From Paracyclopina nana (Eukaryota > Arthropoda > Copepoda > Cyclopoida > Cyclopettidae), in NCBI GenBank assembly GCA_019096065.1, contig JAGUCH010000002.1, forward strand, positions 15,202,501 through 15,266,500: 64,000 nucleotides of DNA. The letters are read 5' to 3'. The translations under genes and the position numbers were made by a program. The notes under the pieces are model-generated. The model was not told where the DNA came from, searched no databases, and worked only from the letters and a program-made list of their open reading frames with translations. This document shows, piece by piece, positions 37,063 through 49,144 of this stretch (within the stretch, counting starts at the first letter, position 1; the number at the start of each line of letters is the position of its first letter).

Positions 37063-40000
37063 TTTCGTTTTTCAAGGCTGTTCACTTGCTTTTAGTCAGT
37101 TAACTGAGTGTGAGTTTCCCGATTTGTTGCTCTGAAATTGGCGGAAATTTTTATTACTTTCCTCTCGCAACCTTTATTTCACCAACATCGGAACTTTTTT
37201 TAAAGAGATTTGCTTAATGTGCGTGGCCAAATCGTGGACAGTCGGGAGCGAGCTTATTTTAAAGAGTCAAATTACTATTTAGTTTCACATGGCAAACGCG
37301 CCATAATATTTATTTACATTAATTTACATGTTGACGGAAAGTGATTTTAGGTCGTGATGTAGCTAAACATGATTAGCTAAATGACAGTGCCATCTAAAAA
37401 CTGGTGATTATGTTGATTTATAGTTATTTATTTCGAGCTGGGGCACGTAAAGTAGGGTCATTAAATAGCTGAGCGAGGATTTTAAAATGGGAAAACTCGA
37501 GTACAGCTTTACTAGCCCGAGCCTGTGAGGGCTGTAATTGTACGAGTGTCCTAGCTCAAAATATACAATTTTATATTCTGTAATATGATTTTTGAGTGTT
37601 TTAATGAAGTTACCGGGCTGCCCCGTGCCCTAGAAAATGCTGCTCTGTTTTTAGTTGCTTCACCGGCTCTCATGAGCTAGCATCCTGTGGTTTGGGAGCC
37701 TTAAAATAGACTTTTAAGATTCAATTTTGCAGAGGTGCTCCTATGGCACAATGGTTAGAGCGCTTGGCTCTAAATTCAGCAGTCTAGGGTTCAAACCCAA
37801 GCCATTCCTTAACTTTTTTTATTTCTTTATCTGGCTTAAGTTATGGTAAAGTCCTGTACATTGCATGCAATTTTCATGATGTTTCCATAGCTCATTGTTT
37901 AGAGTATAGGCATGTCGATCCAACTTTCTGAGGTCTGAATCTTGGATGATCCTCTCTTTATTCCAACTTCTTTGGAATTTGGATTAGTTCCATGGAATAT
38001 GAGGGCATTAAATTACTTAAAATCCTCAAATTTGATTCCAGGGCCGTTAAGTATTTAATATCACCCAAATTGCTTAGAAAGAACTGTGATATAAAAGAGC
38101 TGAGTCGGATCGGTAAACTGAACTATAACACGAGGAAATCGTATTACAGTATATAAAAATGATTATGGATTTTAATTCATATTATGGCCTGCTGCGAAGA
38201 GAATTTGGTCGCATAAACTGCCTCACATTGTAAATAAATCTGCTCTCTCCCCTGCACAATTAGCTTTATTATCAAGTTTTGTAACGTTTATGACAATGGA
38301 TGACATTATTAGGGTCGAGAGCGCGTTAGCGCTCGAGACCCTGCAGTTATCCTCTAATACGGGAAGGAAAAGTCGAGATTTTGTGCAAAGTTTCCAGATT
38401 TCAAAAGTGATCTGTTATGATCAAACGGCATTTTTTTGCAAAAAAGAAGCCACAAGTCAGCAATTGTTCTGGTAACCACGAGCTGGCTACGTTTTCTTCT
38501 TTTTAGCCAATCAGAATTCCCAATTTTTAATATCACTGTATTAATTGGCCAACCTATCAGAACTAATAGTAAACAACACTTTAACTTGGCTGATGAAGTA
38601 AAATCATGTCATTCTGCGGTTTGATTGGTCTAATTTGGTTTTAAGAGAACAAGATGACAGCACATCTTCTCGCACAGGTGGAGTGATGGATGCAAGGATG
38701 CAGTCATTTAAGATTAAAAGTTTGTTTATCATTACGCATTACGAGAAGATCTTGAATACAAGGTGATCTATTAGGATATTGTTGAAACTTTTTTCACCTG
38801 ATTTTTATAGCTTCTTATTTTTATAAAGAATCAGAGTCATTATGCCCTAAGTTTGAGCCTACTTTAAGAAAACGTGCACGACCCTAGCTGTCCACAATGT
38901 GGACATGTACATCTGGTTACATGATTGCATGCAATTAATAACCTTCATGTGCCGTGCAGAATGACATCATACGAAAACTTTTTACTTTTAAGCGAGATTT
39001 GAATTTTTCCGAAAACTTTTTTCACACGCGAGCATGAAGCATGTTTGATGGAGATTGGGAGAAACTATGGAAAGATCATTATTTTGTTCTCGGATGATGA
39101 GCAGTCCAAAATTCCATTCGGTGCAATTATTTCTCATGAACGTGAAACATTGTGCAAGACCAATTACCACGTTCGCCATTTCCAGATACTACGGTTTCCG
39201 CCCTGGTTTTTACTGAAGGAATCGAATTGTGGCTAGCTCTTTTTACAACTTCAATAAAACTCGTTCTGAATAACGCAAGCGGCAACAAACGGACATTAAA
39301 TGCTGAATATATTCAAGAAGTGCTTTAAACAAAGATAATTATTGTGACGTTTTTGTGAGGCTTCTATCACACTTCTCACTATCTAGCGCTCGTAGCAAAA
39401 AAGAAACAAAGAAGATTCGCGGAAAATGGAACTGTCAAGTGCACTGACCCAATATGGGTTCAAGGTTAAGACGTTGTAGCAAGTGGCATACAAAAGTGAA
39501 CCAATTTTGCTCTAACTGACCTTACTGTATTGTCTATGTGCCACTTCTTCAATCAAGCTCAAGGCTGCACAAACAGAAGTTTTCTTATACTATGCGATCA
39601 TTTGGCACACGGGAATTATTGCGGTTTCTGATATTTCTGTCTTGTGCAATCAGTTTTTAAAAGAAGTGGATGGATGTGCTACAGCAAATCTAATTTCCCC
39701 GTGGGAGCAATAAAAAGGCCTTGGCTTGATATCAGTCATATGTGATTGGAGCAAAAATGCTAGGCATAAATGCATGAGTAGCATTATTGTATTTCCAGCT
39801 AATCGTTGCAAGGTTATGCGTTGAACATTTTTCATTTTTTGTGGCAGGCCGATTTCCTGCCACATTTTTCTCTCCATATTCATGTGGTCATTGAGGCTCA
39901 AAATGCCAAGCCATGCTATCTTCGCTTAGCAAGCGAGTTCTCACGAATCTCTTGATTTTGCTCTGATATTGACACATTTCAAATCAATCAATGACAGAAA

Positions 40001-41671
40001 TCTAAGCCGTGACCTTTGAAATTATAGATGGCGGATGCAATAAATCTCTCCAAAAGCCAATGAAGGATGCAAAAATTAGTCATCCATGTGTCAGCAATAA
40101 TGATGTAGCAACGACTTTTCTTAATTTAGGATAATTTCTCCCAAAACCACCATGCCTGCTTTCATCAAATAGACAGATGTATCATTATGGAAATTGCAGC
40201 ACTTTCACAAAAAAAGATTAACAGAAAGCATTATTTTTTTTAATTTTTTTTTTTTTGCTTTTATGTATGTTTTAATTATGCGCAAATTACAAATTGCGTA
40301 AAAGCAACTTTGAAAAGTGCCGAATTGAGTAATCAATTAAGAATGTAGTCTCAGTATGCACCCTTAGATAAGAAAACTTGAACAGCTAATCAAAATGTCA
40401 AGGAAATTTAAGACTTCTCAGAATAGTATCTCGAAAGTTTCATAATAAGCTAGCTCATTAGCACCAATGATAAAACAGTATTAATTTCGTAATCCGTAAT
40501 GAACTGATTGTAAATATTCGGCGGCAGAAATTATAGGAATTGGCAAGAATCACTGATAATTAGCGTACATCTTAGGTTAACAGTTATTGATTAAATGTAC
40601 TTCAAAAATGAAAAAAAAGTAAGTGGCTAATTTGTTTTTTTTCGAGTCGGTGAAAAAGAGTACATATGCAACTGTTCTCATAAGTGCCAAATCAAGTTCT
40701 TTCTTTAGTTCTCCGTGCCTCCCCAACCCTATTGCCAATCCAGTGAATCCACTAAGCTCATTTCTTTTTTTCCTTCATTGAGTGGCCTTTTATGGTCTGT
40801 TCGTCCAAAAGACAGCTAAAAGAGCCACAAAGCAGAGCTACTCGAAGGCGTGCGGGGTGCGCATCTGGTCGCACGCGACGCGATTTATTGATCTCGCTGA
40901 GTAGTCAGCTGGCCGTGCTTGGCCTGCCAACTTGGGAAATTTGGCAGCTGGGCCAGACCCTTTAGTAGTCTTTCTTTCTTCCCCTGAAACGTCTTCAAGA
41001 CAATAACCAAGCTGCTTAAAAATAGCGGAGAGAAATGGGAAAAGTCGCCAAATGAGCAGAGCCTCTCAGTGTGTTCGCCCAGGGACGCTATGATTTCGCG
41101 GAAAATCAAGGTACTGTTTACATCAAGATTTCAGCAGAAAACTAAAGCTCGAGTGGGGAAACAAAGAGACGATAAATTCGTCACATTTGTAGCGGTGGCA
41201 ACGCGGATCAGCCAAGCATGGCAGAAGCATCATGATGGCTTTTGAACGAGATTTCCGGCAGTTTCTCCACTTTGGCGGATGTAGGCAACTGTGCAACGCT
41301 AAAGGGGTGTGCCCTGCTCTGTATGGAGCACTGTTGTGAAAAAGGCCGAGCCTGAATTGTTCGTTCATTCGTGGTGAATAATTCACGTGTTTTTGGGCAA
41401 CGATGATGATATGCTCGTAGCATTGCTTGCGTGCAAAATGCAAAACGATACAAAATTAATCAACCATGAAACAGCAGCTAGTTTCATACCGATGACTTTG
41501 TGCTTTGTACATTATTCAGGTGCAATGTGCTTTTTTGGCGTTGATAGCAGTTATTTCTGTTCTTTTTTGTCATTTCGTGGAATTTCAGATTTTCGGATTG
41601 ACTCTTAAATTGGCTAACAGGTTTTCCCTTCTGTTTTTAGGTGACGATGCAGTGTTATTAGAGCAGTCAGC
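37063..41671. other. Gene-poor 4.6 kb stretch
   Basis: No convincing protein gene on either strand. It holds one tRNA-like unit (37738-37812), homopolymer runs near 40237-40258, and a short GC-rich near-palindrome at about 38312-38342. The part next to 41671 probably contains the prominin promoter and 5' UTR, because an acceptor-like tract (TTCTGTTTTTAG) ends just before the prominin start. Confidence 0.5.
37738..37812 (+). pseudogene. tRNA-like unit with CTA anticodon
   Basis: A box TGGCACAATGG, an anticodon loop CTCTAAA (anticodon CTA, which would read UAG), and B box GGGTTCAAACCC are at normal spacing, and a T7 run follows 14 bases after the unit. The D stem pairs at three of four positions. 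The acceptor and T stems do not close properly, so a functional suppressor tRNA is unlikely. Confidence 0.5.
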
Positions 41672-44600
41672 ATGAAGCCCCAGATCTCACATGTGGTGGC
41701 CCTTTTCTTGTGGGCAACAGCCTCGCCTGCAGCCTCTGAAAATGAGACGCAAAATGAACCAGCCAGCCTCATCGCCCTGAACCCAGTGCTCAAGGATCAC
41801 GTGGTAACGTACACGGATCCCTTGGCCAAGTCTTCAGTCTCCTACTCCTCCGAGGCCACATTTAACCCTCGGGGCATGCACCACGTCTACGCCATTACTC
41901 ACACCTTCCTTGATCTCATCCTGAGGCAAGATGTCTTGCCCAAAAGCCTCAATGCCTCTTTTGTCATCAACACTCCCCCTGAGAAGCTGCCAGGCATCCT
42001 GGAAGAGCACTGGGAGGAGCTCCTCTTGCAATATATTGGAGTCGTGACAGCCTCCATATGCGGCCTACTCATGGCTTTGTCCATCCCAGTGGCCGGCTTT
42101 TGCCTTTGCTGCTGTCGCTGTGCTGGCAAATGTGGGGCCTACCCCGAGCACTTTGACAAGAGGGGAGACGCGTGCAAAAGGTCCACTCTTGGAGTGATTC
42201 TGTCTGTGTTTGTCATTGCGGCAATGTTTGGAGTAGTGACGGCCTTCGTGACCAACCAGTACGCCCGTGAGGGTGTGGTGCACTTGCCTGCCAAACTGCA
42301 AAAGGCCACTGAAGACACAAGTCTCTACTTGGATCTGACTGGAGGCGAAGTCAACACTCTGTTAGTGACCAATTTCAACGAGTTGGAAAACGGGCTCAAT
42401 AAGATACTGGATGAGAGTGGGCCAATTCTCAAGCATAATCTAGCTCAGGTGACGCAAGCCGTGGCTATCGACAATTTAGCTGACATCGTCTCTGGGCTGG
42501 GCAATGTGAAACGCCACTTGAAAGACATCCAGAACCAGACCTTGTTTGTGCAGAACAAGGTCAACCAGTTGCGAATTGGCCTCAGCGAGACCAAAGACAA
42601 GTTGATCACGGCATTAAGCCAGTGCAGCAGCAATGACGTCTGCTCCACATTCATGCAAGAATATGACATCGATCGAGACCTCGCAGTAGCCGCAAATTTC
42701 GAAAAGTTGCCTGTAGATCTGCCTGATGTATCTTTGCTTCTTAGCGACATTGCCGACTTGATGAATAACGACATCGAAAAGAAGGTAACGCGTTATTCTT
42801 TGCTGATTTGGCCCCCACTTTAAGGTTCTTCAACTGTAATAGGTGCGAGGAGGTCAAAAGCAGCTGGACAAAGTGAAAATTGACATTGAAAATTCTATGG
42901 GAGATTTGCGGCCAAAGATAAAGGAGGAAATTCGCAAGATGGGCAAGCAACTGGAGGAGAAGTCCGATCAAATCCAGGGCTTCCTCAATGAGGTGCAATC
43001 AGGGTTTTCCACCGTGCACAGGGACATTCCAAAAGTGCAGCCAGTGATGGAAGAGTACGACCTTTATCTCTATTACATTGGCCTTGGCATGAGTTGCCTT
43101 GTCCTGCTCATTTTGTCGTGCCACGTGTTGGGCCTTTTCTACGGGTTTTGCGGGAAAAGGCCAGGCAACGTGTACGGCGATGAGTGCTGCAACCGTGGCA
43201 CTGGAGCCAATTGGCTCCTGGCTGGAGTCTACTTGACCTTTCTGTTCTCAATGGTCCTATTGGGCGTAACAACTGCCCTGTTCTTAGCGGGCTCAACTGC
43301 CGACAAGGTGGCTTGCGAGGCCTTGAAAGACCCCAAAAATTCAGAGATGTTTCGGGCCGTCGATCATAAATACATTCAGCCGTTCATCCGAAGCCAGTAC
43401 GATTTCGGGCCAGAGGTCGAGATATCCCTCACGCATATCATATCAAGCGTAAGCATCCATGAAATTCGGCGGTTATACATGATTCCTATAGTGTGAAATT
43501 AATTTGCAGTGCCACCGCAACGAAACGCTCTACAACTTGCTCAGCCTTAAGGAGTTGTACGACGTGGAGGACTTGAAGAACTGGCGTGACAAGTATGGCG
43601 TCGGCGACTTCATTTCCAGCCTCAAGAACAAGATCCGGTTGCAAGACGACCTGCGCAAGATCCAAATCCTGAGTCCCCAGGCTGAACGCGACCTTCTGGA
43701 GCTGGCCGAGTCGCAAATCTCGGACCTCAACTTGACTCAATACACAAGACTGATGCAGGAGCAAATCACCAACCTGGACCTGGACATGTTTGTCCAGAAG
43801 CTGAAGCGGGTCAAGACTCGGCTGGGCCAGACGCGTGAGGGCCGGCTGGTGAGTCCTGCCATCGAGAACCAGATCCTGTTCTTGGAGCAGATGCAAAAAG
43901 TCATCGTCCAGCTCGAGATTGGCATAAGGCAGCTGCAGAGCTCAGTGGAGCAGTTGGAGAAGGATGCCAAGTTCAACAAGGTGAACATGAGAGAGGCTCT
44001 GCACGGGCTCATCAAGCAGGCCACCGCAGCCTCGGAGTTTCTCAAATCTGAAGGGCCTGAATTGGTCGACAAGTTGGCCAACAGCTATGTCAACGAGACC
44101 ATCGGGCAAATTGACAACTTTGTCATCAGGGTGGTCAACTACACCTCCAACTACATTGGCCGGTGCGAGCCACTGTCCAACAGCTACAACGCCACCGTGG
44201 TGGCCACGTGCAACGAGATCATTGACCCCTTCAATGGCTTTTGGGCCAGCATAGGCTGGTGTTACTTGTTCTACCTGCCGAGCATTGCCCTTGCCTTGGC
44301 CTTGGTGTCCCTCTACAGAAAGTCAGAGCCCTACCCTGGTCCCCTGGTGGAGGTGCAGCCCGAGGATGTGGGCCCGGTGCAGAACCCCAAAAAGAAGCAG
44401 AGGTAACTATATAACTTTGTTGACAGCAGCTCAAAAATACACTTGTGTGAACCTATAACACATAGTATATGTTAAAAATAAAGCGTTGCCTTTTATTGCT
44501 CCGTTCATTGACTTTTCTTCCTTTTTACTTAAAGGAGAGGCCATCGTCGGAACGCGAGCGAATATCTTCCGGACTCGGCTCATTACCGCGCTGGCTACTC

Positions 44601-44841
44601 GTATCAAGATCGGGAGAACCGGTTTCAAGACGCGGCTCCGAGGAACTATGATCTCCAGCAGGGCTCCTCACCCCCCAACCCTCAACCTGCGGGCGGGCCC
44701 CCGAGGTACACGAGTAACCCCAATCTTTCGGCCGAAGTCAACCCCGAGTACGAAAGGCCGCCACCTTACTACTTTCCGGGCTCCGGACCCGCGGCGCCCT
44801 CAGATGTGCCCCCGCCCTTGCCCTTGCCCAATCCCCGGTAG
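41672..44841 (+). CDS. Prominin (CD133) family five-helix membrane protein
   Basis: Four exons (41672-42784, 42843-43448, 43510-44402, 44535-44841) give 972 residues, within the prominin size range. A signal peptide is followed by an extracellular segment and the first two helices around LLLQYIGVVTASICGLLMAL and VILSVFVIAAMFGVVTAFV. A Cys-rich stretch (FCLCCCRCAGKC) lies between them. A large ectodomain loop leads to a second helix pair (YIGLGMSCLVLLILSCHVLG; GVYLTFLFSMVLLGVTTALF), then a second loop with N-glycosylation sites and the last helix (WCYLFYLPSIALALALVSLY). The final exon encodes a Pro/Tyr-rich cytoplasmic tail of about 100 residues. If the last intron is retained the protein ends at KKKQR instead, because the donor overlaps an in-frame TAA. 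Prominins organise membrane protrusions, for example in photoreceptors. Confidence 0.9.
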
Positions 44842-45913
44842 GTGCTCCTCAAGTCTCTCTGTAGCTACCAAAGACTAGAAGAAATCAATTAAGCGAAGAC
44901 GCTCTCTTTCTCTTCTACTACTACTACTGATGATGACCATATTTGTAGCAGCAGCCATTTTGTGATGAGCGCATGATGATGACTTTTTTCGTCTAGATTT
45001 CATTCTTCAAATAATTGTGACATACGCGATTGAGATTAACGGAGCCAGATCAACTTCGATAAAATATACAAGTATGAACGTTTATGACAAGAAAAGCCGG
45101 CTCTTCTGAGTAGCTTTTGCTAATGTGTTCCATTAGGAGAACGTGAGGCCTCTTCTTTTAAAAGCTTGATTGAAAAATATTACGCCTTAAATTCGTAAGT
45201 GCTCGTTGCGGTAATCCAGTATACGCTTGCAGACTCAAACTTAATTTGGCCAACTCATGCTTGATGCGTGTAGAGTTTCTGAAAGCTTTTGAGCTAATCA
45301 AAACATTTTTGCAATTGGTGGCGTCGATTCTCTAATTCTTAGAATCTTTAAGGCAACCAACTTTGCTGCTAGCTTTATGTAATTATGCATGAGTTGGCCT
45401 GGGCAAATTTAGATAGGGAAAAGTGCGCATTATTAATATGTGCCTATAGTTTTCATTGAACCCTATATTTGATCAACTTTGCATTAGACTCGTTATTGGC
45501 CATTAATCGATATTAATATATGTGTGCCCAAAAATGGTTATCAGCATGTTTTCCCACGGGCATTGTAGCCTCATTGCCCTCCACAACTTTGGAGCGAAGC
45601 GGAAAAAGCCTCTGTTTTCCCTAATTAAATAGCCCATTACAAAATTCCCCTCTTTCTTAATTGCCATGCAAAACAAACTAGTCAAGAGCTTTGAGATTGG
45701 ATCGAACTTTTTTACTGTCTCATTCAGAGAATTATGAGCATTTGCAAGTGTTCGCTATTCTTTGAATCAGGCTTGTTTGAATGAAAGGCGTTCAATCGAA
45801 TTTGGCCATTTGGACGTGTACTTTCACATGTCTTTTTTATTAATGAAACAGCCAAAATCGATCTAAGGTTTTTTTACATTTCGGCCGCCACTAATTGAGC
45901 CTTGACCCTTACA
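44842..45913. other. Intergenic 1.1 kb
   Basis: Contains the prominin 3' UTR and a short CTA trinucleotide run near 44917-44930. The rest is AT-rich with no gene seen. Confidence 0.4.
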
Positions 45914-47811
45914 ATGACTAGTATTGTTGGAGGAAAAATGTTCATTATTATTATCCTCATTTTAACACCGGAATCTTGGAGCCTCAAAGAAGCCCAGTTT
46001 GTGGCTATAGCAGTTTTCAAGGACTCCTTAATCAACACTCCCAACACCAATGAAGTTGCAATGGAATATAAGTAAGAAGCCAAGATTTCTGCTCACTTGC
46101 ATTTGGTAGGCAACTTTTTCATTTTTCAAAGTGATGTGAATGGTTGCGCTCAGCTCTGCCTTATGGAGGAAAACTGCAATGCTTTCAGCATCCGAACAAA
46201 GGATGGAAGCTATTGCCGGTTTGAAAATAGCCAAGGATTGATCCCTATGATAGGTGATTCCGGAGTGGCTCCAGCACGGTCCAAAGTGTGGCTGAAAAAT
46301 GCAAATGCGTCATGTTGAGTCTTTTACAGAAAATTAGGCACAGCTTTTGAAATAATTAGAACTTTATTAATAGTGCTTGCTCCACACTTTTTGGTGATAA
46401 ACATGATAGAGTTCACCATCACTGACTTTAGTCCAGGCCCACGGATGCCCATGACTCCAAATGCTTGGCCTGCGTCCGTCGACACTGCATATCCTACCCC
46501 ATATATTTATTTTCCGGACGATATGATTCTGATCGTGCAAGAGCCCAAGAGCAAGGACAATTTCATTCGATTCAACTTGAAAGATCAAGTCATTGAGGCT
46601 GCTCCGGAATTGAGACGAGTGTCCAGAGAAAATGCAGCATCTGCTGTTAAAAACAACATTTTGTTCATATGCGGTGGCGTTGGTAGTTTTTGGCAAAGTA
46701 CGTGTTAATTATCATTAGCTCTATGAAAAAAGTTTTTAGGGAGGACAGGTTCAGCAGATGCTTTGTTTGATGGGAAAACGTGGAAAACGCTTAGATCATT
46801 CAATGCAATGTTTGAAAATGGGTGTGCCACTTTTGCTCCAGATAGCAACTCGACTGTTTACTTGATTGGAGGCTTGAGCGGATACTACTATGCTCGAAAA
46901 GAAGTATGGGCCTATGATTTCAACAGCGACGCCTACACTTTGGTTGGAAACTTGCCAATTGGCCATGATGGAATAGCGAACTTGGCTTGCCTTGGATTTC
47001 TGTACGGACCGGAGCAACGACCTGTAAAGCAACCCCTAATGCCACATATACCGTCTGACCGTTCAAAATTGGACGGTGCGGGAATCAAAAGTTTGTGCTA
47101 CAAATTCATGAATTTTGTGGCTTAATGGGTATCGTTGGAAAGCTTGAACCTTTAGCCATCTTTTTTGTTTTCTGACAAAATTAAAAATATTATAGTGAAT
47201 TCCCCGTGACATCAAAAATAAATGACTCACCAGTTTTGTCGTGACACTTTTCCTTATTACCTTGGTAAAATTGAATTTTCCTTGTTTTTTCCTCCTTAAA
47301 TTGATTTTTTCTACTTTTACAAAAAAGATGGAAAAAGGCTCAATCTTTCCAACGCTATCATTTAAAAGTCCTGTATTTCGTGAATATGTGACAAAAAGTT
47401 TAGATTCCGGTACCGTCCAATTTTGAACGGTCACACTGTATTCGCATATAATTGAAGAATTGTGTTTCTTAGGCCATCATGATTTTGGGAGGAGAATATT
47501 ATAATGCAGGACTGGATTGGACCATAAGCAGTTCCACCTATGTGTTTTTCCCTGATGACCTCTCCATGGTGACCATGACTGACCTCACATTTGGCCTAAA
47601 ATTGGCAACGTTGCTGCAAGTGGACGAGGAAATTTGGTCTTTTGGAGGTGGCTATTACCCCGCGGTGGGAGGCGATTCATATGGGTATGGAGCAAGGTAT
47701 GGCGGAGTGATGAAGATTTTGCCAGCTGAAGGCGCAAGTTGGACTTCAGTTGGAACCATGGGAAATGGAGAAGTTCCTGGCTGGAATCCCGTCGTTGCTC
47801 GTCTCGTGTGA
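45914..47811 (+). CDS. Secreted protein with apple/PAN-like and kelch-like repeats
   Basis: Exon 1 (45914-46071) starts with a signal peptide (MFIIIILILTPESWS). Exon 2 starts at 46132 and shows an apple/PAN-like cysteine pattern (GCAQLCLMEENCNAFSI). Kelch-like blades follow in exons ending 46697, at 46740-47023 and at 47473-47811 (ILFICGGVG, VYLIGGLSGYYYARKEVWAY, IMILGGEYYNAG, EIWSFGGGYYP), which suggests a beta-propeller. The exon 2 to exon 3 junction (about 46305 to 46437) is not resolved; two in-phase options exist and both donors are weak. The last intron contains a 388-bp MITE. No transmembrane segment is seen. Function unknown; an extracellular matrix or lectin-like role would be a guess. 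Confidence 0.6.
47051..47438. mobile_element. Tc1/mariner-type MITE in an intron
   Basis: A 388-bp element is bounded by TA dinucleotides at 47049-47050 and 47439-47440. Its ends are inverted copies (left CCGTCTGACCGTTCAAAATT, right complement CAGTGTGACCGTTCAAAATT). The similarity continues inwards for more than 100 bases, through GTTGGAAAG, so the whole element folds back. The subterminal 18-mer (CCGTTCAAAATTGGACGG) is itself nearly palindromic. There is no transposase. TA target duplication and CAGT-like ends are typical of the Tc1/mariner superfamily. Confidence 0.8.
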
Positions 47812-47979
47812 GGCCACTCAAAAGTGAATTGAATGAAGAATTTAAGCGGTTTTAGCCCAAAGCATTTTCTGCTACATTAAGTTGCTTTTAGCCTTGTTAC
47901 AAATAGTACAGTATTAAAAAGGCCTTACGAAAGTCGGATATTTTTCGCAATTATTCTCATCAAAGTACGTAGGCTTTTT

Positions 47980-49126
47980 TCAAGCATTTCTGCAAGGGCA
48001 AATAAGGGATATGACTCTAGATACGAAATGCCTCTTGACGTACTTTGTCATGTTGGGGTTTCTCATCATGAAAATCATTGGCATGACGTTGTACAGCATG
48101 ACACCGATGGCCATGTATTTGTGGTAGGTAGTGATGTAGTGTTTTTCCGTCTGGAACATGTGCCTCGCAATCCACATAGCCACCATGAATCCCACTACGA
48201 CAACGACGAGTATGAAAACAGTTCTCCACGTTCCAATTCCCATGGATGGCTGCTGCTGTTGCTGTTGTTGATCCTCTTTCTTGGCCACGATGATGGTCTT
48301 GAAGGTTATCCTGTTGTCATGCTCGATTTTGATGATGCTCACGAACAAGGAGATGAGGTCCAAAAGTGCAATGGCAGCCATCATCAGCCTGCCTCTTCCG
48401 CCACTTTTTTTGGGACCCTGAAACGATATGACAAATTTTCCCTAAAATAGCAAGCTTACAGTGCATAAGGAAAATTACTTGAAGAGCTTTTTAATCATTA
48501 GTGAGAGGCTCTTTCATAAATTGCGCTTGGATCCAGAAAAGAAGCATACAAATGGAACCTTATTGGTATTTTATAATGACCTGAGCTTGCTCCTTTTGCG
48601 TCCTATTCAAGTTGACTGAGTGGTTCATTTTTTCGATTGGTGATGCCAGCTCGTAGACTACCAAGACCAGTGTGGTGAGAAGAAACACTGACAGCCTCAT
48701 GAGCCTCCTAAATTTTTTATCCGGAATTTCGCTGATCAATGTACCATGGTAGACTGAAATGTAGCGAACGACGACGACCACAAAAACCATGATCAGCACA
48801 GCTGTCAGAGCCCAGACATTTGCCAGGATTGAAATGGCAGATAGCCAGTCTGGGATGAGTTCTACCCTCCATTCTGCCAAAGGTCTTAGGATGAAAATGA
48901 CCAATATTTTGAGAAGTTCTCCCAGAGTGGCTGCATTGATCAGGTCTTTCATGGCCAAATCAAAAATGGACTGAAGGCCAATGGGCTTGTGATTGAGGTA
49001 GCTTTTGATCATGTGGAAGCACATGAAAGTGACAGCCAAACTTGACCCATAAGCCACTCTGAACTCTACGGTGACCATTCTCCTTGGCAGCTCTCTGCCA
49101 ACTGATTCATGTAACGCGGCTTTCAT
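47980..49126 (-). CDS. Orphan seven-helix membrane protein
   Basis: Two exons (49126-48581 and 48417-47980) give about 327 residues. Seven hydrophobic segments can be picked out, including VAYGSSLAVTFMCFHMI, NAATLGELLKILVIFIL, VWALTAVLIMVFVVVVVRYI, LSVFLLTTLVLVVYEL, LMMAAIALLDLISLFVSII, VFILVVVVVGFMVAMWIA and MAIGVMLYNVMPMIFMM. RYISVY after helix 3 and MRNPNMTKY after helix 7 recall, but do not match, the DRY and NPxxY motifs of rhodopsin-like GPCRs. There is a short polyGln run in the loop before helix 6. I do not recognise the family. The donor of the single intron (CAG|GTCATT) is weak. The start lies 18 bp downstream of the lipase stop on the same strand. Confidence 0.65.
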
Positions 49127-49144
49127 GCTTTCAGTATACTATAT

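Noticed and set aside
38312..38342. GC-rich near-palindrome read as a hairpin or Pol III element
   Set aside because: The arms match only imperfectly, and no flanking promoter, terminator or coding context supports a function.
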